64,000 bases of DNA from Marinovum sp. (GCA_022447495.1 JAKVBH010000001.1:1-64000), one strand, 5' to 3'; counted from the first letter of the stretch, positions 1 to 9,132 are shown. Numbers and translations: made by a program. The notes: a model not told the origin generated them from the sequence alone.

Positions 1-455
1 TCGGCGATGGCTTCCCGCGTCCCGAAGGCCGCGCAAAGTTCACCCCCGCTGCGGTGATTGCCCCCGACGATGTGCCCGATGCCGACTATCCGATGATCCT
101 GACCACAGGACGTCAATTGGAACATTGGCATACCGGCTCCATGACCCGCCGTGCCTCCGTGCTCGATGCGGTGGAACCAGAAGCCAACTGCTCGCTCCAC
201 CCCTCAACCTTGCGCAAACTCGGCGTCGAACCCGGTGGCATGGTGCGGCTGACAACAAAACGCGGCAGCATCGACATCATGGCCCGCATGGACCGCGCCG
301 TGGCCCCCGACATGGTGTTCCTACCATTCGCCTACGTCGAAGCCGCAGCCAATATCCTCACAAATCCCGCCGTCGACCCATACGGCAAAATCCCAGAATT
401 CAAATTCTCAGCCGTCAAAGTCGAAAAAGCAACAAAAGCAATCGCCGCTGAGTGA
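1..455 (+). CDS. Formate dehydrogenase alpha subunit, C-terminal part (5' truncated by window edge)
   Basis: This is the last ~150 residues of a molybdopterin oxidoreductase large subunit; codons run in frame from base 3. The visible part is the C-terminal molybdopterin-dinucleotide-binding domain, with TTGRQLEHWHTGSMTRR followed by an LGVEPGGMVRLTTKRG beta-barrel stretch. The ending DPYGKIPEFKFSAVKVEK is typical of NAD-linked formate dehydrogenase alpha subunits (FdhA/FdsA type), which oxidise formate to CO2 at a Mo- or W-bis-MGD centre. The start, FeS domains and catalytic residue lie outside the window, so family membership is firm but assignment to formate rather than another substrate is inferred from the tail. 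The gene ends in TGA. Confidence 0.85.
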   Translation, partial: GDGFPRPEGRAKFTPAAVIAPDDVPDADYPMILTTGRQLEHWHTGSMTRRASVLDAVEPEANCSLHPSTLRKLGVEPGGMVRLTTKRGSIDIMARMDRAVAPDMVFLPFAYVEAAANILTNPAVDPYGKIPEFKFSAVKVEKATKAIAAE

Positions 456-607
456 TCAGCGCATATGGTTGCGAACGGCATTTTATGGAATGGGTCTGCG
501 CCTGTTGGCGCAGGTCGGTTTTCTGTATGAGAGATTCTTTTAATAATACGCCGTTTCTGCATCACTTATATTTGGAAATTTGACAAATAACATCGCCGCA
601 TGAGGTA

Positions 608-1426
608 ATGCGAATTTTTTTGAATTTCATCGGCGCATTTTCATGTCTTATAAATGCATTTACTCGAACATACCCGCACGTTGGGGAGATGTTCATGGTC
701 ACGGCACTATTGGCAGCAATCACAACATTTGAAGCGACGATGGCGTCCGGAGGCTTGCTGGAGCGTTTGGTTTTGGGACGCCTAAATGACAACACACAAA
801 AGTACGTTGATCCTACGACACCCACGGCAGCGAATTTTAAAGTTGAATTGAGTTCTGTGAGCCTCACCTCGATAGAAAAATCTGCTCTGCCCACCAGTAA
901 TGACATGATCAATGCAATGGGCTCTGGCCAAACGCATCTTTCTTTCAATACCTCCTTCGGCCACACATTTATGGCCGAAAGGACCAATAAAACTGCGCTT
1001 TTGGGTCGGTGGAAACACGGCGACGGTGCACAGAGTGCGCTGGTCGCTATGCCTCCAAAAAGCGAAATAAAAGCCATAGATGATCCGGCCAGCCACAGGA
1101 TCGGTTTCCAATATACGTACACTACATTTAGGGCCATCTTGTCACCGGGATTGGCGCGCACACGTGGTCTTGAGCGTGTCACAGCCAGCAACTCCACTCC
1201 CGGTCCGAAGGGCTATCCAATCGGGAATGTCGGTACGGATGATGATAAAAAATCACCCCTTTGGCGAGCAAAACCAGATAAAGATCATGTCCCCACACGG
1301 AATGTCGACGTCCCTCGGCAAATCTTTGTCAGAGGCTGGGGTCATGTGCTTTTGGGCGTGGCCGTAGTGTTTGACCTGATCCGTGCTCAATTTGACAGCC
1401 TGCGCGCGCAGCAATTGATAACCTGA
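608..1426 (+). pseudogene. Eroded PhnD-like phosphate/phosphonate-type periplasmic binding protein
   Basis: A 272-codon ORF ends 7 bases before the hybrid kinase. A signal-like stretch (MFMVTALLAAITTFEATMASGG) sits about residues 28-49. The blocks LVLGRLNDNTQKYVDP, NDMINAMGSGQTHLSFNTSFG and SALVAMPPKSEIKAI, then DDPAS, line up in order with PhnD-family binding proteins (typically DMINAM.SGQVDLAF.GPF.Y, then a KDS.IKS.ADLKGK.AF.DPAS block). The segment around ADLKGKT is missing, the middle is scrambled and the C-terminal lobe ends abruptly, so I read it as a decayed or strongly diverged gene. PhnD-like proteins often sit beside membrane sensor kinases and supply their periplasmic signal. An opposing minus-strand ORF (562-1197) has no recognisable motif. 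Moderate certainty for the family, low for whether it is expressed. Confidence 0.45.
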
Positions 1427-1433
1427 CGCGTCG

Positions 1434-3431
1434 ATGGGCTGGGTCTGGCACCACATAACAAATCCCATATCCCGGTCATTTGGCCGTCGGTTGGCGCTGT
1501 ACTTCGGATTGATGTCGGCGGTGGTCATCGGATCGATGAGCTACATTTTTGCACATCAACGCACCCTAGACGTCGAAGCTCGCCAGCAATTGTGGGTCGA
1601 TTACATCACTGCAACGCTCCGAGACGCTGTGATGCCAAGCCTCTTAGAAGGCCGCGTACCAAAGTTTGAAGTTGTGTATGACGAAATCGCACAAAACCAC
1701 GATGTCAGGCTTGTGCAGATTGTCGACAAGGACGGTCGGCTTTTGGCCGAAGAACCTAGTGGCGACACATCTCGGAGCGTTGACCAAGATCTACGCCTTT
1801 TTCAAGCTGTTGAAACGCGCGAACGTCTCACACGGTTTGAGGACAATTTCACCAAAGTCATTGAACCCCTCTACGTTGGCAAAACACTCTATGGAACGCT
1901 TTTAATCGAGGTCAGCAATGATGGACTGAGAACCGCCAAATGGCTGGTCTACAAACACGAATTTATTATTGGCACCGTTTTCATTTTTTTGAGCGGGTCC
2001 TTTGGATTATGGATCTCCAGGCGGATGACGTCTGAACTAAAGTTCCTCGCGCGGGCTGCTGAAAACGCAGCGGATGGAAACCTGGATCAGAACCTAACTC
2101 TGCTTTCAAAGGATGAACTGGGCCGGTTGGGTAGATCTTTTGAAAAGATGCTGGGAAACCTGAAAGACCGAGTCGCAACACTCGAAAATGCGCATGCCCG
2201 TATGGCGTGTTTAAGCACCACCTTGGAGGCCAAGAACACCGAACTTGAAGCGGCACTGCAAGAGGCCCATGCCGCAGACGTCGTAAAGACCCAGTTTTTA
2301 GCGACAATGAGCCACGAATTGCGCACCCCGCTCAACGGTGTCATTGGCGTTGCGGATTTGCTTGATGAAAGTGATCTGAACGAAAGAGACGCGGACCTTG
2401 TCAATACAATTCGTCTCTCTGGAGGAAATCTCCTTCATATCATCAACAGCATATTGGATTTCTCTAAATTAGATGCGGACCACATGGAGTTGGAAGCGAC
2501 CAATGTCGATTTACGCGCACTTCTCGATGAAACCCGACGCATATTCGAGGTGAATGCAATGGGCAAAGGCGTCACCATCACCACGCAAGTTGATGAGGAC
2601 GTGCCCCACGTGCTTATTGGTGACCCGGGTCGACTGCGTCAAATCGTGTCCAACTTGGTTGGGAATGCGGTCAAGTTCACAGACCATGGATCGGTCACCA
2701 TTCGAGCAGAGTTATCGCAGGACGGCAACGAATATGTCCGCGTGAGCGTACGCGACACAGGCGTCGGCATCCCAATTGACAAGCTTGAACATGTCTTTGA
2801 CCAATTCACCCAAGTCGACACGTCCTTTTCTCGCAGACATGAAGGAACCGGTCTTGGTCTGGCAATATGTAAAAGGCTTGTGACCTTGATGGGCGGACAA
2901 ATTGCCGTCATGAGTGAGGAAAACGAGGGCTCAGAATTTTTCTTTTCGATACCGATGCCGCGTGGCGTGGAGCAGCCTGAGGGTGTTTCGTCCCCGGATG
3001 TCATCGAAGAAGCACCAAATTGGAACGTGTTTGCCCCTTATCGTAGGGCCCTCATCGCGGACGACAGCGCGGTCAATCGCAAGGTACTTTCCACACTTCT
3101 CAAAAGCCGCGGGTTGCCTTTTGAAGAAGCATCCAATGGTGGGACCGCGGTCGAATGGTTCCTGACAGGCGCTTTCGATCTCATTTTCATGGATGTCAGC
3201 ATGCCCGTTATGGACGGATTGGAAGCCACCCGGGCCATCCGCGCCAAGGAACAAGATGCTGGTCTGCGCCCGTGCCGGATCATTGGGTTGACGGCACATG
3301 CATCCATCGCCGATCGCGATGCTTGCCTGAACGCAGGTATGGACTTGCACCTGTCGAAACCGGTTCGGATTGCGACCTTGTCACAGGCTTTGACGGTCAT
3401 TGACGCAGGCGTCGCACAAAAATCCGCGTAA
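1434..3431 (+). CDS. Membrane hybrid sensor histidine kinase/response regulator
   Basis: A 665-residue inner-membrane hybrid kinase. In order: TM1 about residues 20-40, a periplasmic sensor of about 135 residues, TM2 about 177-196, HAMP about 197-250, a coiled coil to ~290, HisKA with MSHELRTPLNG (phospho-acceptor His294), HATPase_c with N box NLVGNAVKFT, G1 DTGVGIP and G2 GTGLGLAI, then a receiver domain about 535-655 with DDS acidic residues, phospho-acceptor Asp587 (FMDVSMPVMDG), GLTAHA and SKPV. All catalytic residues are intact. No Hpt domain or DNA-binding output is encoded next to it, so the downstream partner is unknown. The preceding PhnD-like ORF ends 7 bases upstream and is the likely ancestral signal-sensing partner. 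No strong Shine-Dalgarno precedes the ATG. Confidence 0.93.
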   Translation: MGWVWHHITNPISRSFGRRLALYFGLMSAVVIGSMSYIFAHQRTLDVEARQQLWVDYITATLRDAVMPSLLEGRVPKFEVVYDEIAQNHDVRLVQIVDKDGRLLAEEPSGDTSRSVDQDLRLFQAVETRERLTRFEDNFTKVIEPLYVGKTLYGTLLIEVSNDGLRTAKWLVYKHEFIIGTVFIFLSGSFGLWISRRMTSELKFLARAAENAADGNLDQNLTLLSKDELGRLGRSFEKMLGNLKDRVATLENAHARMACLSTTLEAKNTELEAALQEAHAADVVKTQFLATMSHELRTPLNGVIGVADLLDESDLNERDADLVNTIRLSGGNLLHIINSILDFSKLDADHMELEATNVDLRALLDETRRIFEVNAMGKGVTITTQVDEDVPHVLIGDPGRLRQIVSNLVGNAVKFTDHGSVTIRAELSQDGNEYVRVSVRDTGVGIPIDKLEHVFDQFTQVDTSFSRRHEGTGLGLAICKRLVTLMGGQIAVMSEENEGSEFFFSIPMPRGVEQPEGVSSPDVIEEAPNWNVFAPYRRALIADDSAVNRKVLSTLLKSRGLPFEEASNGGTAVEWFLTGAFDLIFMDVSMPVMDGLEATRAIRAKEQDAGLRPCRIIGLTAHASIADRDACLNAGMDLHLSKPVRIATLSQALTVIDAGVAQKSA

Positions 3432-3437
3432 CTTTGA

Positions 3438-3704
3438 CTAATTGGGACGCGTACGGGACCGCCACCCGCCGCGTCGCCGCGGCGTGGCCATGCCGCCTTG
3501 GGCTTCACGCATGACTTTGGTCATTGGATGATCTTCGGCGCCATAGCGCTGCAAAAGGCCGGAAATCGCCGTGATTGTGTCGGCATCCAAAGGCACCGAC
3601 AACGCCCAATCGAGAAAGATCGACCGGCATTCGGCATAGGTGATCCCATCAATGCGATAGGCCTCGCGGATCAATCCCTTGGGATCAAGTGTGTCTTTGG
3701 TCAT
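3438..3704 (-). CDS. Conserved small protein coupled to glnE, function unknown
   Basis: An 88-residue soluble protein whose ATG overlaps the glnE stop codon (ATGA), so it is probably translated by re-initiation after GlnE. It starts MTKDTLDPKGLIREAYRIDG and ends in a basic, arginine-rich tail (RRRGGWRSRTRPN). The central part (ITYAECRSIFLDWALSVP, LLQRYGAEDHPMTKVMREA) looks helical. I do not recognise a named domain. Coupling to the adenylyltransferase suggests a shared expression programme but gives no direct function. It converges on the hybrid kinase, with only 6 bases between the stop codons. Confidence 0.75.
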   Translation of the reverse strand: MTKDTLDPKGLIREAYRIDGITYAECRSIFLDWALSVPLDADTITAISGLLQRYGAEDHPMTKVMREAQGGMATPRRRGGWRSRTRPN

Positions 3705-6472
3705 GGGCGCGCCTGGTTGGGAATTTGGCGTTCTATCGCTTGGGCCAGCGTGGCGGCAACCGCGTCCCGCTGACTGACCAGATGCGACATCAGCGGCTCC
3801 AGAGCGTCAAACCCCGTCTCGCGAAGCAGAAACGACGCACTGCTATCTGACCATTCTTGCGAGTCATCGGCCCGAACCGCTAGTGATTTCATCGCCATAT
3901 GGACCGAAAGATGCAGTTCATAGGTCTGTCTCAAATCGGCATCGTTCTCAATCCACCCCAAAGCAGAGCATTGCGCCAAGCCCGACGCAGTATCAAGCGC
4001 ACCCGCGCCCGAAACCAATGTCGCGGCCTGGGCAAACAACTCAATGTCTTGCATCCGCCCAGGCCCAATCTTGGCATCAAGCACGTGCTCAGGGGATTTG
4101 GCCGCTGCAATCCGCGCCCGCATGGCGGCGACTTCCGAGAGCACATCCGCCGCGTCTTTCTGTCCCAAAAGCCCGGCACTGAATTGGGCCACATCCGTTT
4201 GCAACGACGTCTCCCCTGCAACGGGACGCGCCCGCGTCAGGGCAAGGTGCTCCCAAACCCATGCCTCCTCGCGTTGGTAACTTTGAAAAGACTTCCAGGA
4301 CGTGGCCACTGGCCCTTGGTTGCCGGATGGACGTAGTCGCAAATCCACGTCGTAAAGCTTGCCCTCCGCCGTGGGCACCGTCAGCGCGGTGACAAAGGCT
4401 TTGGTCAAACGGGCATAATAGGGTTGGGCAACAAGGGGGCGCGGACCGGCGGAGGTCTCCTGATCCTCAGGATCATAAATCACAATGAGATCCAGATCGG
4501 ATGTGGACGCCAATTGCCGTGCTCCCAGCGACCCCATCGCCAAAACCATCGCACCACGCCCCGGAGGAGTGCCGTGCTTGCGGGCAAACTGAGCCACCAC
4601 TGCGGGCCAAAGCGCCGCCACGACGGCTTCGGCCAAATCCGAATATTGGGCCGCTGCCGTCGCCGCAGAGATCAACCCGCGCAAATGGTGCACCCCGATG
4701 CGGAAATGCCAATCCTTGTACCAGCGCCGGGCCGTATCGAGTTGGCGCTCGTAATCCTCTTCAAGGGACAACGCATCCGCCAAATCCGAAATAAGCGCGG
4801 TGCACCCGGGCCATTCCGACCAAAACGGCCCCGCAATGACCGCATCAAGAACGCCGGCATTGCGCGCCAGATACTCCGCCAAACGCGGCGCAGTGCCAAC
4901 AATATCCATAATGAGATCGATGAGTTGAGGGTTTGCTGCAAAGAGAGAGAAAACTTGGACTCCGGCAGGCAGCCCGGACAGAAACGCATCAAAGGCCCGC
5001 ACGGCTTGACCGGGGTGGCTGGTGGCATTGAGTCGACCGATGATGTCGGGTTCAAGACGCGCAAAGAGCTCTTTGCCACGGTCAGAACGTAGCGCCGGAT
5101 AGTTGGGCCAACGGCTCGCAACCTCTTTGATCTCGGCATTGACGGGTGCGGTGTCCTTTGTCGGTTGCGGCGCAAAGAAGCCTTCGGTGGCGGCATGCAC
5201 ATCGGTCAGGCGCGCGTGAAGCTCGGATTTTAGATCCTTGACCTCGCGCCCCAACAAAGCGGCAAGGCGAGCGAAGCCTTCATCGGACCGGGGCAGCACG
5301 TGGGTTTGGGCATCGCGTAGCATCTGAAGCCGATGTTCAACAGTGCGATGGGCCACGTAATGGTCGCTGAGCGTGTCGGCGAGGCCCTCTGGCACCCAAC
5401 TCCGCACGGCAAGTTGTGCCAACCCGTCTTGGGTGCCCCGCATCCGAAGCGATGGATCACGCCCGCCCGTGATGAGTTGTTGCGTTTGGGTAAAGAACTC
5501 GATCTCGCGAATGCCCCCGCGGCCAAGCTTCATATCATGGCCCGGAAGGGTGATGGAGGCTGGGCGCGCCTTGGCTTCACGAATGGCCAGGCGCATATCA
5601 TGGGCGTCTTGGATCGCGGCAAAGTCGAGATGTCTGCGCCAGACAAAGGGCGTGAGCACTTTTAGAAACTTTTCACCTGCGGCGATGTCCCCCGCGGCGG
5701 GCCGCGCTTTGATAAAAGCGGCACGTTCCCAGGTTCGACCGAGGCTTTCATAGTACCGTTCGGCGGCTTCCATCGCCACAACAACTGGTGTAACGGACGG
5801 ATCGGGCCGCAAGCGCAGATCAGTGCGCAGCACATAGCCATCGTCCGTCACATCCGAGAGGATAGCGCACATTGATCGCACGGCTTTGATCAATGTGGCC
5901 CGCGTTTCGACAAAGTCGGAGGGATCCACCTGAGTCTCGTCAAACAAATAGATAAGGTCTATGTCCGAAGAATAATTGAGCTCATAAGCGCCCATCTTGC
6001 CCATGGCCAGAACAGAGAGCCCTGCCCCAGCGGCCACGTGCTCCTCGGTTAAAGCGGGCAATTTACCCCGGCTATACAGGGGCAAGAGCACCGCGCGCAT
6101 CGCCACCGCGCAGGCCTCATCGGCAAATTCCGTAAGCGCGCCCGTGACACGCAACAAGGTCCACTGGCCACTGAGGTCCATCAGCGCCGTCAAAAGCGCG
6201 ACACGCCGTTTGGCAAAGCGCAACCCCAACTTTGCTTGATCGGGCGCAAGATCCCGCATGCGCTCCAGGACTTGCGCCAACGCACGGTCGGGATCTGAAA
6301 GCGCCTCTGGAAGCCAAGACGCTTCTTTTTGGATGAGGCCACTGAGATAGGGCGCGCTCCCGGCAACACCGGTGATCAGGGGCAGGTCAGAAGGCGCAAG
6401 TCCGGCAACGGACTCAGCCACACTGCTCCCAAGTTCGGCATCAAAGGCGCGGGGAAGGTCTTGGATCATCAT
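3701..6472 (-). CDS. glnE: Bifunctional glutamine synthetase adenylyltransferase/deadenylyltransferase
   Basis: GlnE adds AMP to, and removes it from, glutamine synthetase according to nitrogen status. The protein has the two-headed nucleotidyltransferase architecture: an N-terminal deadenylylase domain with MGKMGAYELNYSSDIDLIYL and a C-terminal adenylylase domain with MGSLGARQLASTSDLDLIVIYD, each with the paired metal-binding Asp motif (DIDL, DLDL). The ORF track opens at 6511, but MMIQDLPRAFDAELG at 6472 (or 6469) is a better start, giving about 923 residues, close to the family norm. It is divergent from the YbaK-like gene. The ntr cluster elsewhere in the window belongs to the same nitrogen-control network. 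Confidence 0.95.
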   Translation of the reverse strand: MMIQDLPRAFDAELGSSVAESVAGLAPSDLPLITGVAGSAPYLSGLIQKEASWLPEALSDPDRALAQVLERMRDLAPDQAKLGLRFAKRRVALLTALMDLSGQWTLLRVTGALTEFADEACAVAMRAVLLPLYSRGKLPALTEEHVAAGAGLSVLAMGKMGAYELNYSSDIDLIYLFDETQVDPSDFVETRATLIKAVRSMCAILSDVTDDGYVLRTDLRLRPDPSVTPVVVAMEAAERYYESLGRTWERAAFIKARPAAGDIAAGEKFLKVLTPFVWRRHLDFAAIQDAHDMRLAIREAKARPASITLPGHDMKLGRGGIREIEFFTQTQQLITGGRDPSLRMRGTQDGLAQLAVRSWVPEGLADTLSDHYVAHRTVEHRLQMLRDAQTHVLPRSDEGFARLAALLGREVKDLKSELHARLTDVHAATEGFFAPQPTKDTAPVNAEIKEVASRWPNYPALRSDRGKELFARLEPDIIGRLNATSHPGQAVRAFDAFLSGLPAGVQVFSLFAANPQLIDLIMDIVGTAPRLAEYLARNAGVLDAVIAGPFWSEWPGCTALISDLADALSLEEDYERQLDTARRWYKDWHFRIGVHHLRGLISAATAAAQYSDLAEAVVAALWPAVVAQFARKHGTPPGRGAMVLAMGSLGARQLASTSDLDLIVIYDPEDQETSAGPRPLVAQPYYARLTKAFVTALTVPTAEGKLYDVDLRLRPSGNQGPVATSWKSFQSYQREEAWVWEHLALTRARPVAGETSLQTDVAQFSAGLLGQKDAADVLSEVAAMRARIAAAKSPEHVLDAKIGPGRMQDIELFAQAATLVSGAGALDTASGLAQCSALGWIENDADLRQTYELHLSVHMAMKSLAVRADDSQEWSDSSASFLLRETGFDALEPLMSHLVSQRDAVAATLAQAIERQIPNQARP

Positions 6473-6570
6473 GGGTGGAGATGGCCATGACGCGCGCCGC
6501 CCGTCAAGCACCTCAGCCCTTGCGTCCGATCGCGCTAGGCGGCAGCGTGCACGCGATCAAGGAGCGTGGG

Positions 6571-7041
6571 ATGAGCAAATCTCTCAAACGAGTGAAAGCA
6601 GCTTTAGAGGCCGCAGGATTGGTGACCGAAATCTTGGACGTCGGACAAGCGCGCACCGCCGCGGAGGCAGCAGCCAGAGTCGGGTGTGACATTGATCAAA
6701 TAGCCAAGTCGATCATCTTTCGGGGTGAGGCTTCTGATAAAGCCATGCTCTTTCTGACCGCCGGCGGCAATCAGGTCGATGACGGCAAAGCGTCCGCACT
6801 GGCAGGTGAACCTTTGGGCAAGGCAGATGCAGACCTTATTCGCGAACAAACAGGCTTTGCCATTGGTGGGGTGGCCCCTGTGGGTCATCTCAACCCCATT
6901 CGAGCCTGGGCCGACCCTCGCTTGCTTGAATTTGATCAAATTTGGGCCGCCGCGGGCACGCCGCGGCATGTATTTGCTCTACCTTCCGGTCGCCTTCTGC
7001 CCATGACTGGCGCGCAAGTATCTGATTTTAAATCACAATAA
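6571..7041 (+). CDS. YbaK/EbsC-type aminoacyl-tRNA deacylase
   Basis: A 156-residue single-domain protein of the YbaK/ProX editing family, which hydrolyses mischarged tRNAs in trans. Family marks include the conserved lysine in IAKSIIFRG, LTAGGNQVDDGKA, and the GGVAPVGHLNP loop that lines the substrate pocket. The ORF track begins at 6475, but AAGGAG at 6559-6564 lies six bases before the ATG at 6571, which begins MSKSLKRVKAAL as expected for the fold. The upstream extension would also run into the glnE start region. Which amino acid is edited cannot be told from sequence. Confidence 0.9.
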   Translation: MSKSLKRVKAALEAAGLVTEILDVGQARTAAEAAARVGCDIDQIAKSIIFRGEASDKAMLFLTAGGNQVDDGKASALAGEPLGKADADLIREQTGFAIGGVAPVGHLNPIRAWADPRLLEFDQIWAAAGTPRHVFALPSGRLLPMTGAQVSDFKSQ

Positions 7042-7045
7042 AATA

Positions 7046-7065
7046 AATGTAAAAAACATTCACAT
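7046..7065. promoter_or_regulatory. Upstream copy of a repeated dyad operator-like element
   Basis: AATGTAAAAAACATTCACAT is an imperfect inverted repeat (ATGTAAA-N5-TTCACAT, one arm mismatch). It is 17 of 20 bases identical to the element at 7105-7124, 59 bases away on the same strand. Both lie in the short gap before the DUF2852 gene, consistent with a dimeric regulator binding twice. The regulator is unknown. Confidence 0.5.
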
Positions 7066-7104
7066 AAGCCCTTGTCCCCGCCAGTGCCGCTGCCCATCTT
7101 GTTT

Positions 7105-7124
7105 AATGTGAAGAGCATTCACAT
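7105..7124. promoter_or_regulatory. Perfect ATGTGAA-N5-TTCACAT dyad upstream of the DUF2852 gene
   Basis: AATGTGAAGAGCATTCACAT contains perfect 7-base arms around a 5-base spacer. It resembles a CRP half-site arrangement (TGTGA...TCACA), but the spacing between those half-sites is 7 rather than 6 bases. It sits 28 bases before the ATG of the DUF2852 gene, a position where binding could block or activate a promoter. Confidence 0.5.
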
Positions 7125-7152
7125 CAACGCAAACCTAATATGGAGCACATCA

Positions 7153-7593
7153 ATGACCGCCCTTGCCACTGCAACCCCAACCCCTTCGGCACAGCCTGGT
7201 TGGTTGTCTCGCGCCGAAATGTGGCTCGACGCCCGCGGAAAGGGCGCATGGATCGCAGCCATGGTTCTCGGCTTTGTCTTTTTCTGGCCCGTTGGCCTAG
7301 CCCTGGTGATATACATGTCATTTTCAAACAAATGGTCCTGTGGCGGCCGCAAGAGCCACTCCATGCGCACGGCGCATTTCGCAATGAGCCCCTCGGGCAA
7401 CTCCGCGTTTGACGCGTACAAAGCGGACACGCTGAAGCGCCTGCAAGACGAACAAGAAAACTTCGAAGCGTTTCTTGAACGTCTGCGCGCCGCCAAAGAC
7501 AAAGCAGAGTTCGACCAGTTCATGGACGAGCGTGCCAAAGACGCAAAAGCGCGCCGTACAGAGGCCGCCGCGGAGCAAACAGAAGACGCGTAA
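7153..7593 (+). CDS. DUF2852 family membrane-associated protein
   Basis: A 146-residue protein with one clear membrane helix, GAWIAAMVLGFVFFWPVGLALVIYM (about residues 32-56). A charged region predicted to be coiled coil follows (DAYKADTLKRLQDEQENFEAFLERLRAAKDKAEFDQFMDERAKD). This layout matches DUF2852 proteins, common in Rhodobacterales and of unknown role. The start is placed at ATG 7153 because GGAG at 7142-7145 gives correct spacing; the ORF track's 7072 start would translate through the operator-like repeats. Two related dyads lie directly upstream, so the gene is probably regulated by a dimeric factor. An RDD membrane protein follows on the same strand. Confidence 0.8.
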   Translation: MTALATATPTPSAQPGWLSRAEMWLDARGKGAWIAAMVLGFVFFWPVGLALVIYMSFSNKWSCGGRKSHSMRTAHFAMSPSGNSAFDAYKADTLKRLQDEQENFEAFLERLRAAKDKAEFDQFMDERAKDAKARRTEAAAEQTEDA

Positions 7594-7641
7594 GTCGACC
7601 AGGCCCCGCACACCCTCTCTGTGCATGGGCTTGCTCCATCC

Positions 7642-7676
7642 GGCTCCCCACCCTCGCAATACTGGGCTGGGGAGCC
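7642..7676 (+). terminator. Strong hairpin between DUF2852 and RDD genes (no T-tract)
   Basis: GGCTCCCCA at 7642-7650 pairs perfectly with TGGGGAGCC at 7668-7676, with an inner CCC/GGG pairing. No run of T follows, so it may be a processing or attenuation hairpin rather than an intrinsic terminator. It ends 37 bases before the RDD gene start. Confidence 0.45.
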
Positions 7677-7712
7677 TACATGCCATCCAATGACTGCATC
7701 TTAGAGAACCCT

Positions 7713-8147
7713 ATGACCACCACCCTTCCCAACCCCGCGTATCACCCTGAATTCTACGACTCCGTTGCCCCCAAAAGGGCCATCGCATGGGTCATTGATA
7801 CAGTGGCCATCGCGATCCTGTGCCTTTTCATCATTCCGTTTACTGCATTCACTGCGCTTTTCTTTTTGCCGTTCCTTTTCTTGGTGGTGGGCTTTGTGTA
7901 CCGCGTGATCACCATCGCGGCGGGTTCTGGCACTTGGGGCATGCGCATGATGGCACTTGAACTCCGAGATCAGGACGGCCGCCGCCTCGATTTCGGTCAG
8001 GCTTTTTTGCACACCTTGGGCTACACGCTTTCCATCGGGATAGTCTTGATCCAAGTGGTATCTGTTGTCCTCATGCTGAGCACGGAACGTGGCCAAAGCC
8101 TTACCGACATGGTGCTTGGGACAGTGATGCTCAATCGCCGCGCATAA
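7713..8147 (+). CDS. RDD family membrane protein
   Basis: A 144-residue integral membrane protein with the RDD signature in its first helix (PKRAIAWVIDTVAIAIL). A second very hydrophobic helix follows (FTALFFLPFLFLVVGFVYRV), then the typical GSGTWGMRMMALELRDQDG link and a third helix before SLTDMVLGTVML. RDD proteins are small membrane proteins, some linked to ion exchange or transport, mostly uncharacterised. The start at 7713 (MTTTLPNPAYHPEF) is preferred to 7680, which overlaps the upstream hairpin region. Confidence 0.85.
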   Translation: MTTTLPNPAYHPEFYDSVAPKRAIAWVIDTVAIAILCLFIIPFTAFTALFFLPFLFLVVGFVYRVITIAAGSGTWGMRMMALELRDQDGRRLDFGQAFLHTLGYTLSIGIVLIQVVSVVLMLSTERGQSLTDMVLGTVMLNRRA

Positions 8148-8313
8148 GACTGATAATCAAGCGCGCGGCAGGGAACGCCTTATCCTTTGCCGCCGCGTAT
8201 GTTTACCAAGTGTTCATCTTTGCGTACCACACGCATCAGTGACACTTGTCGGATGACGCGGTATCCTCTACTTTGCCATAGAACAGACACAGTATCGCCC
8301 ATCACCGAACATA

Positions 8314-9132
8314 ATGCGCCATTCCCTTCCGCTTGCACCGCAGTTCTATGTAACCGCCCCGCAGCCCTGCCCTTATCTGGATGGCAGGATGGAACGGAAG
8401 TTGTTCACAGCATTGCAGGGTGACAACGCCAACCTTCTCAACGACAGCCTGTCAAAACAAGGCTTCAGACGCTCGCAAAATGTGCTCTACCGCCCCTCCT
8501 GCAGCGAGTGTTCAGCCTGTTTGTCGGCGCGCATCGACGTGAACCGCTTCGCGCCCACCCGAAGCCAAAAACGCACAAGCAAGCGCAACGATGATCTGAC
8601 CCGCAAAGCCACCTCGCCTTGGGCCACCGAAGAACAATACGAGTTGTTCCGCACATACCTTGACCAGCGCCACGCCGATGGCGGCATGGCCGATATGGAT
8701 GTGTTCGAATTCGCCGCCATGGTCGAAGAAACGCCGATCCGGTCGCGCCTGATCGAATATACCGATTCAGAGCGAGAGCTGACCGCCGTGTGCCTCACCG
8801 ACGTGCTCGATGATGGCCTCTCGATGGTCTACAGCTTCTACCGCCCCGAAAACGCCAAACGTTCGCTGGGCACCTTTATGATCCTCGACCATATCGCCAT
8901 CGCGCGCGAGGCGGGACTGCCTTACGTATATCTGGGTTATTGGGTGCCGGGATCCGCCAAAATGGGCTACAAGGCCAAGTTCTCGGGGCTTGAGATCTTT
9001 GCTGGCGGCCAATGGAGCGCCGTCGACAACCCAGAGACCTATTCGGCAGACGAACACCCGCTCTCCAACGATCCGATTGCGGAACAGGTGGCCAATATCT
9101 CCCTGCCGGATCTGCGTAGCGGTAACACCTAA
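8314..9132 (+). CDS. bpt: Aspartate/glutamate leucyltransferase (bacterial N-end rule transferase)
   Basis: Bpt transfers leucine from Leu-tRNA to proteins with N-terminal Asp or Glu, marking them for ClpS/ClpAP degradation. The 272-residue protein has the expected ATE_N part with the cysteine cluster [16 protein letters not shown] (about residues 60-73) and the C-terminal GNAT-like part with [26 protein letters not shown] and [12 protein letters not shown]. Length and motif order agree with the family. The 166-base gap upstream contains no gene I can support. It complements the other proteolysis-tagging genes in the window (ssrA, sspB), though it is 30 kb away from them. Confidence 0.93.
   Translation: MRHSLPLAPQFYVTAPQPCPYLDGRMERKLFTALQGDNANLLNDSLSKQGFRRSQNVLYRPSCSECSACLSARIDVNRFAPTRSQKRTSKRNDDLTRKATSPWATEEQYELFRTYLDQRHADGGMADMDVFEFAAMVEETPIRSRLIEYTDSERELTAVCLTDVLDDGLSMVYSFYRPENAKRSLGTFMILDHIAIAREAGLPYVYLGYWVPGSAKMGYKAKFSGLEIFAGGQWSAVDNPETYSADEHPLSNDPIAEQVANISLPDLRSGNT

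Noticed and set aside
562-1197. Minus-strand ORF of 211 codons opposite the PhnD-like region
   Set aside because: It contains no recognisable motif, and the plus strand carries ordered PhnD-type blocks, so I treat it as a shadow.
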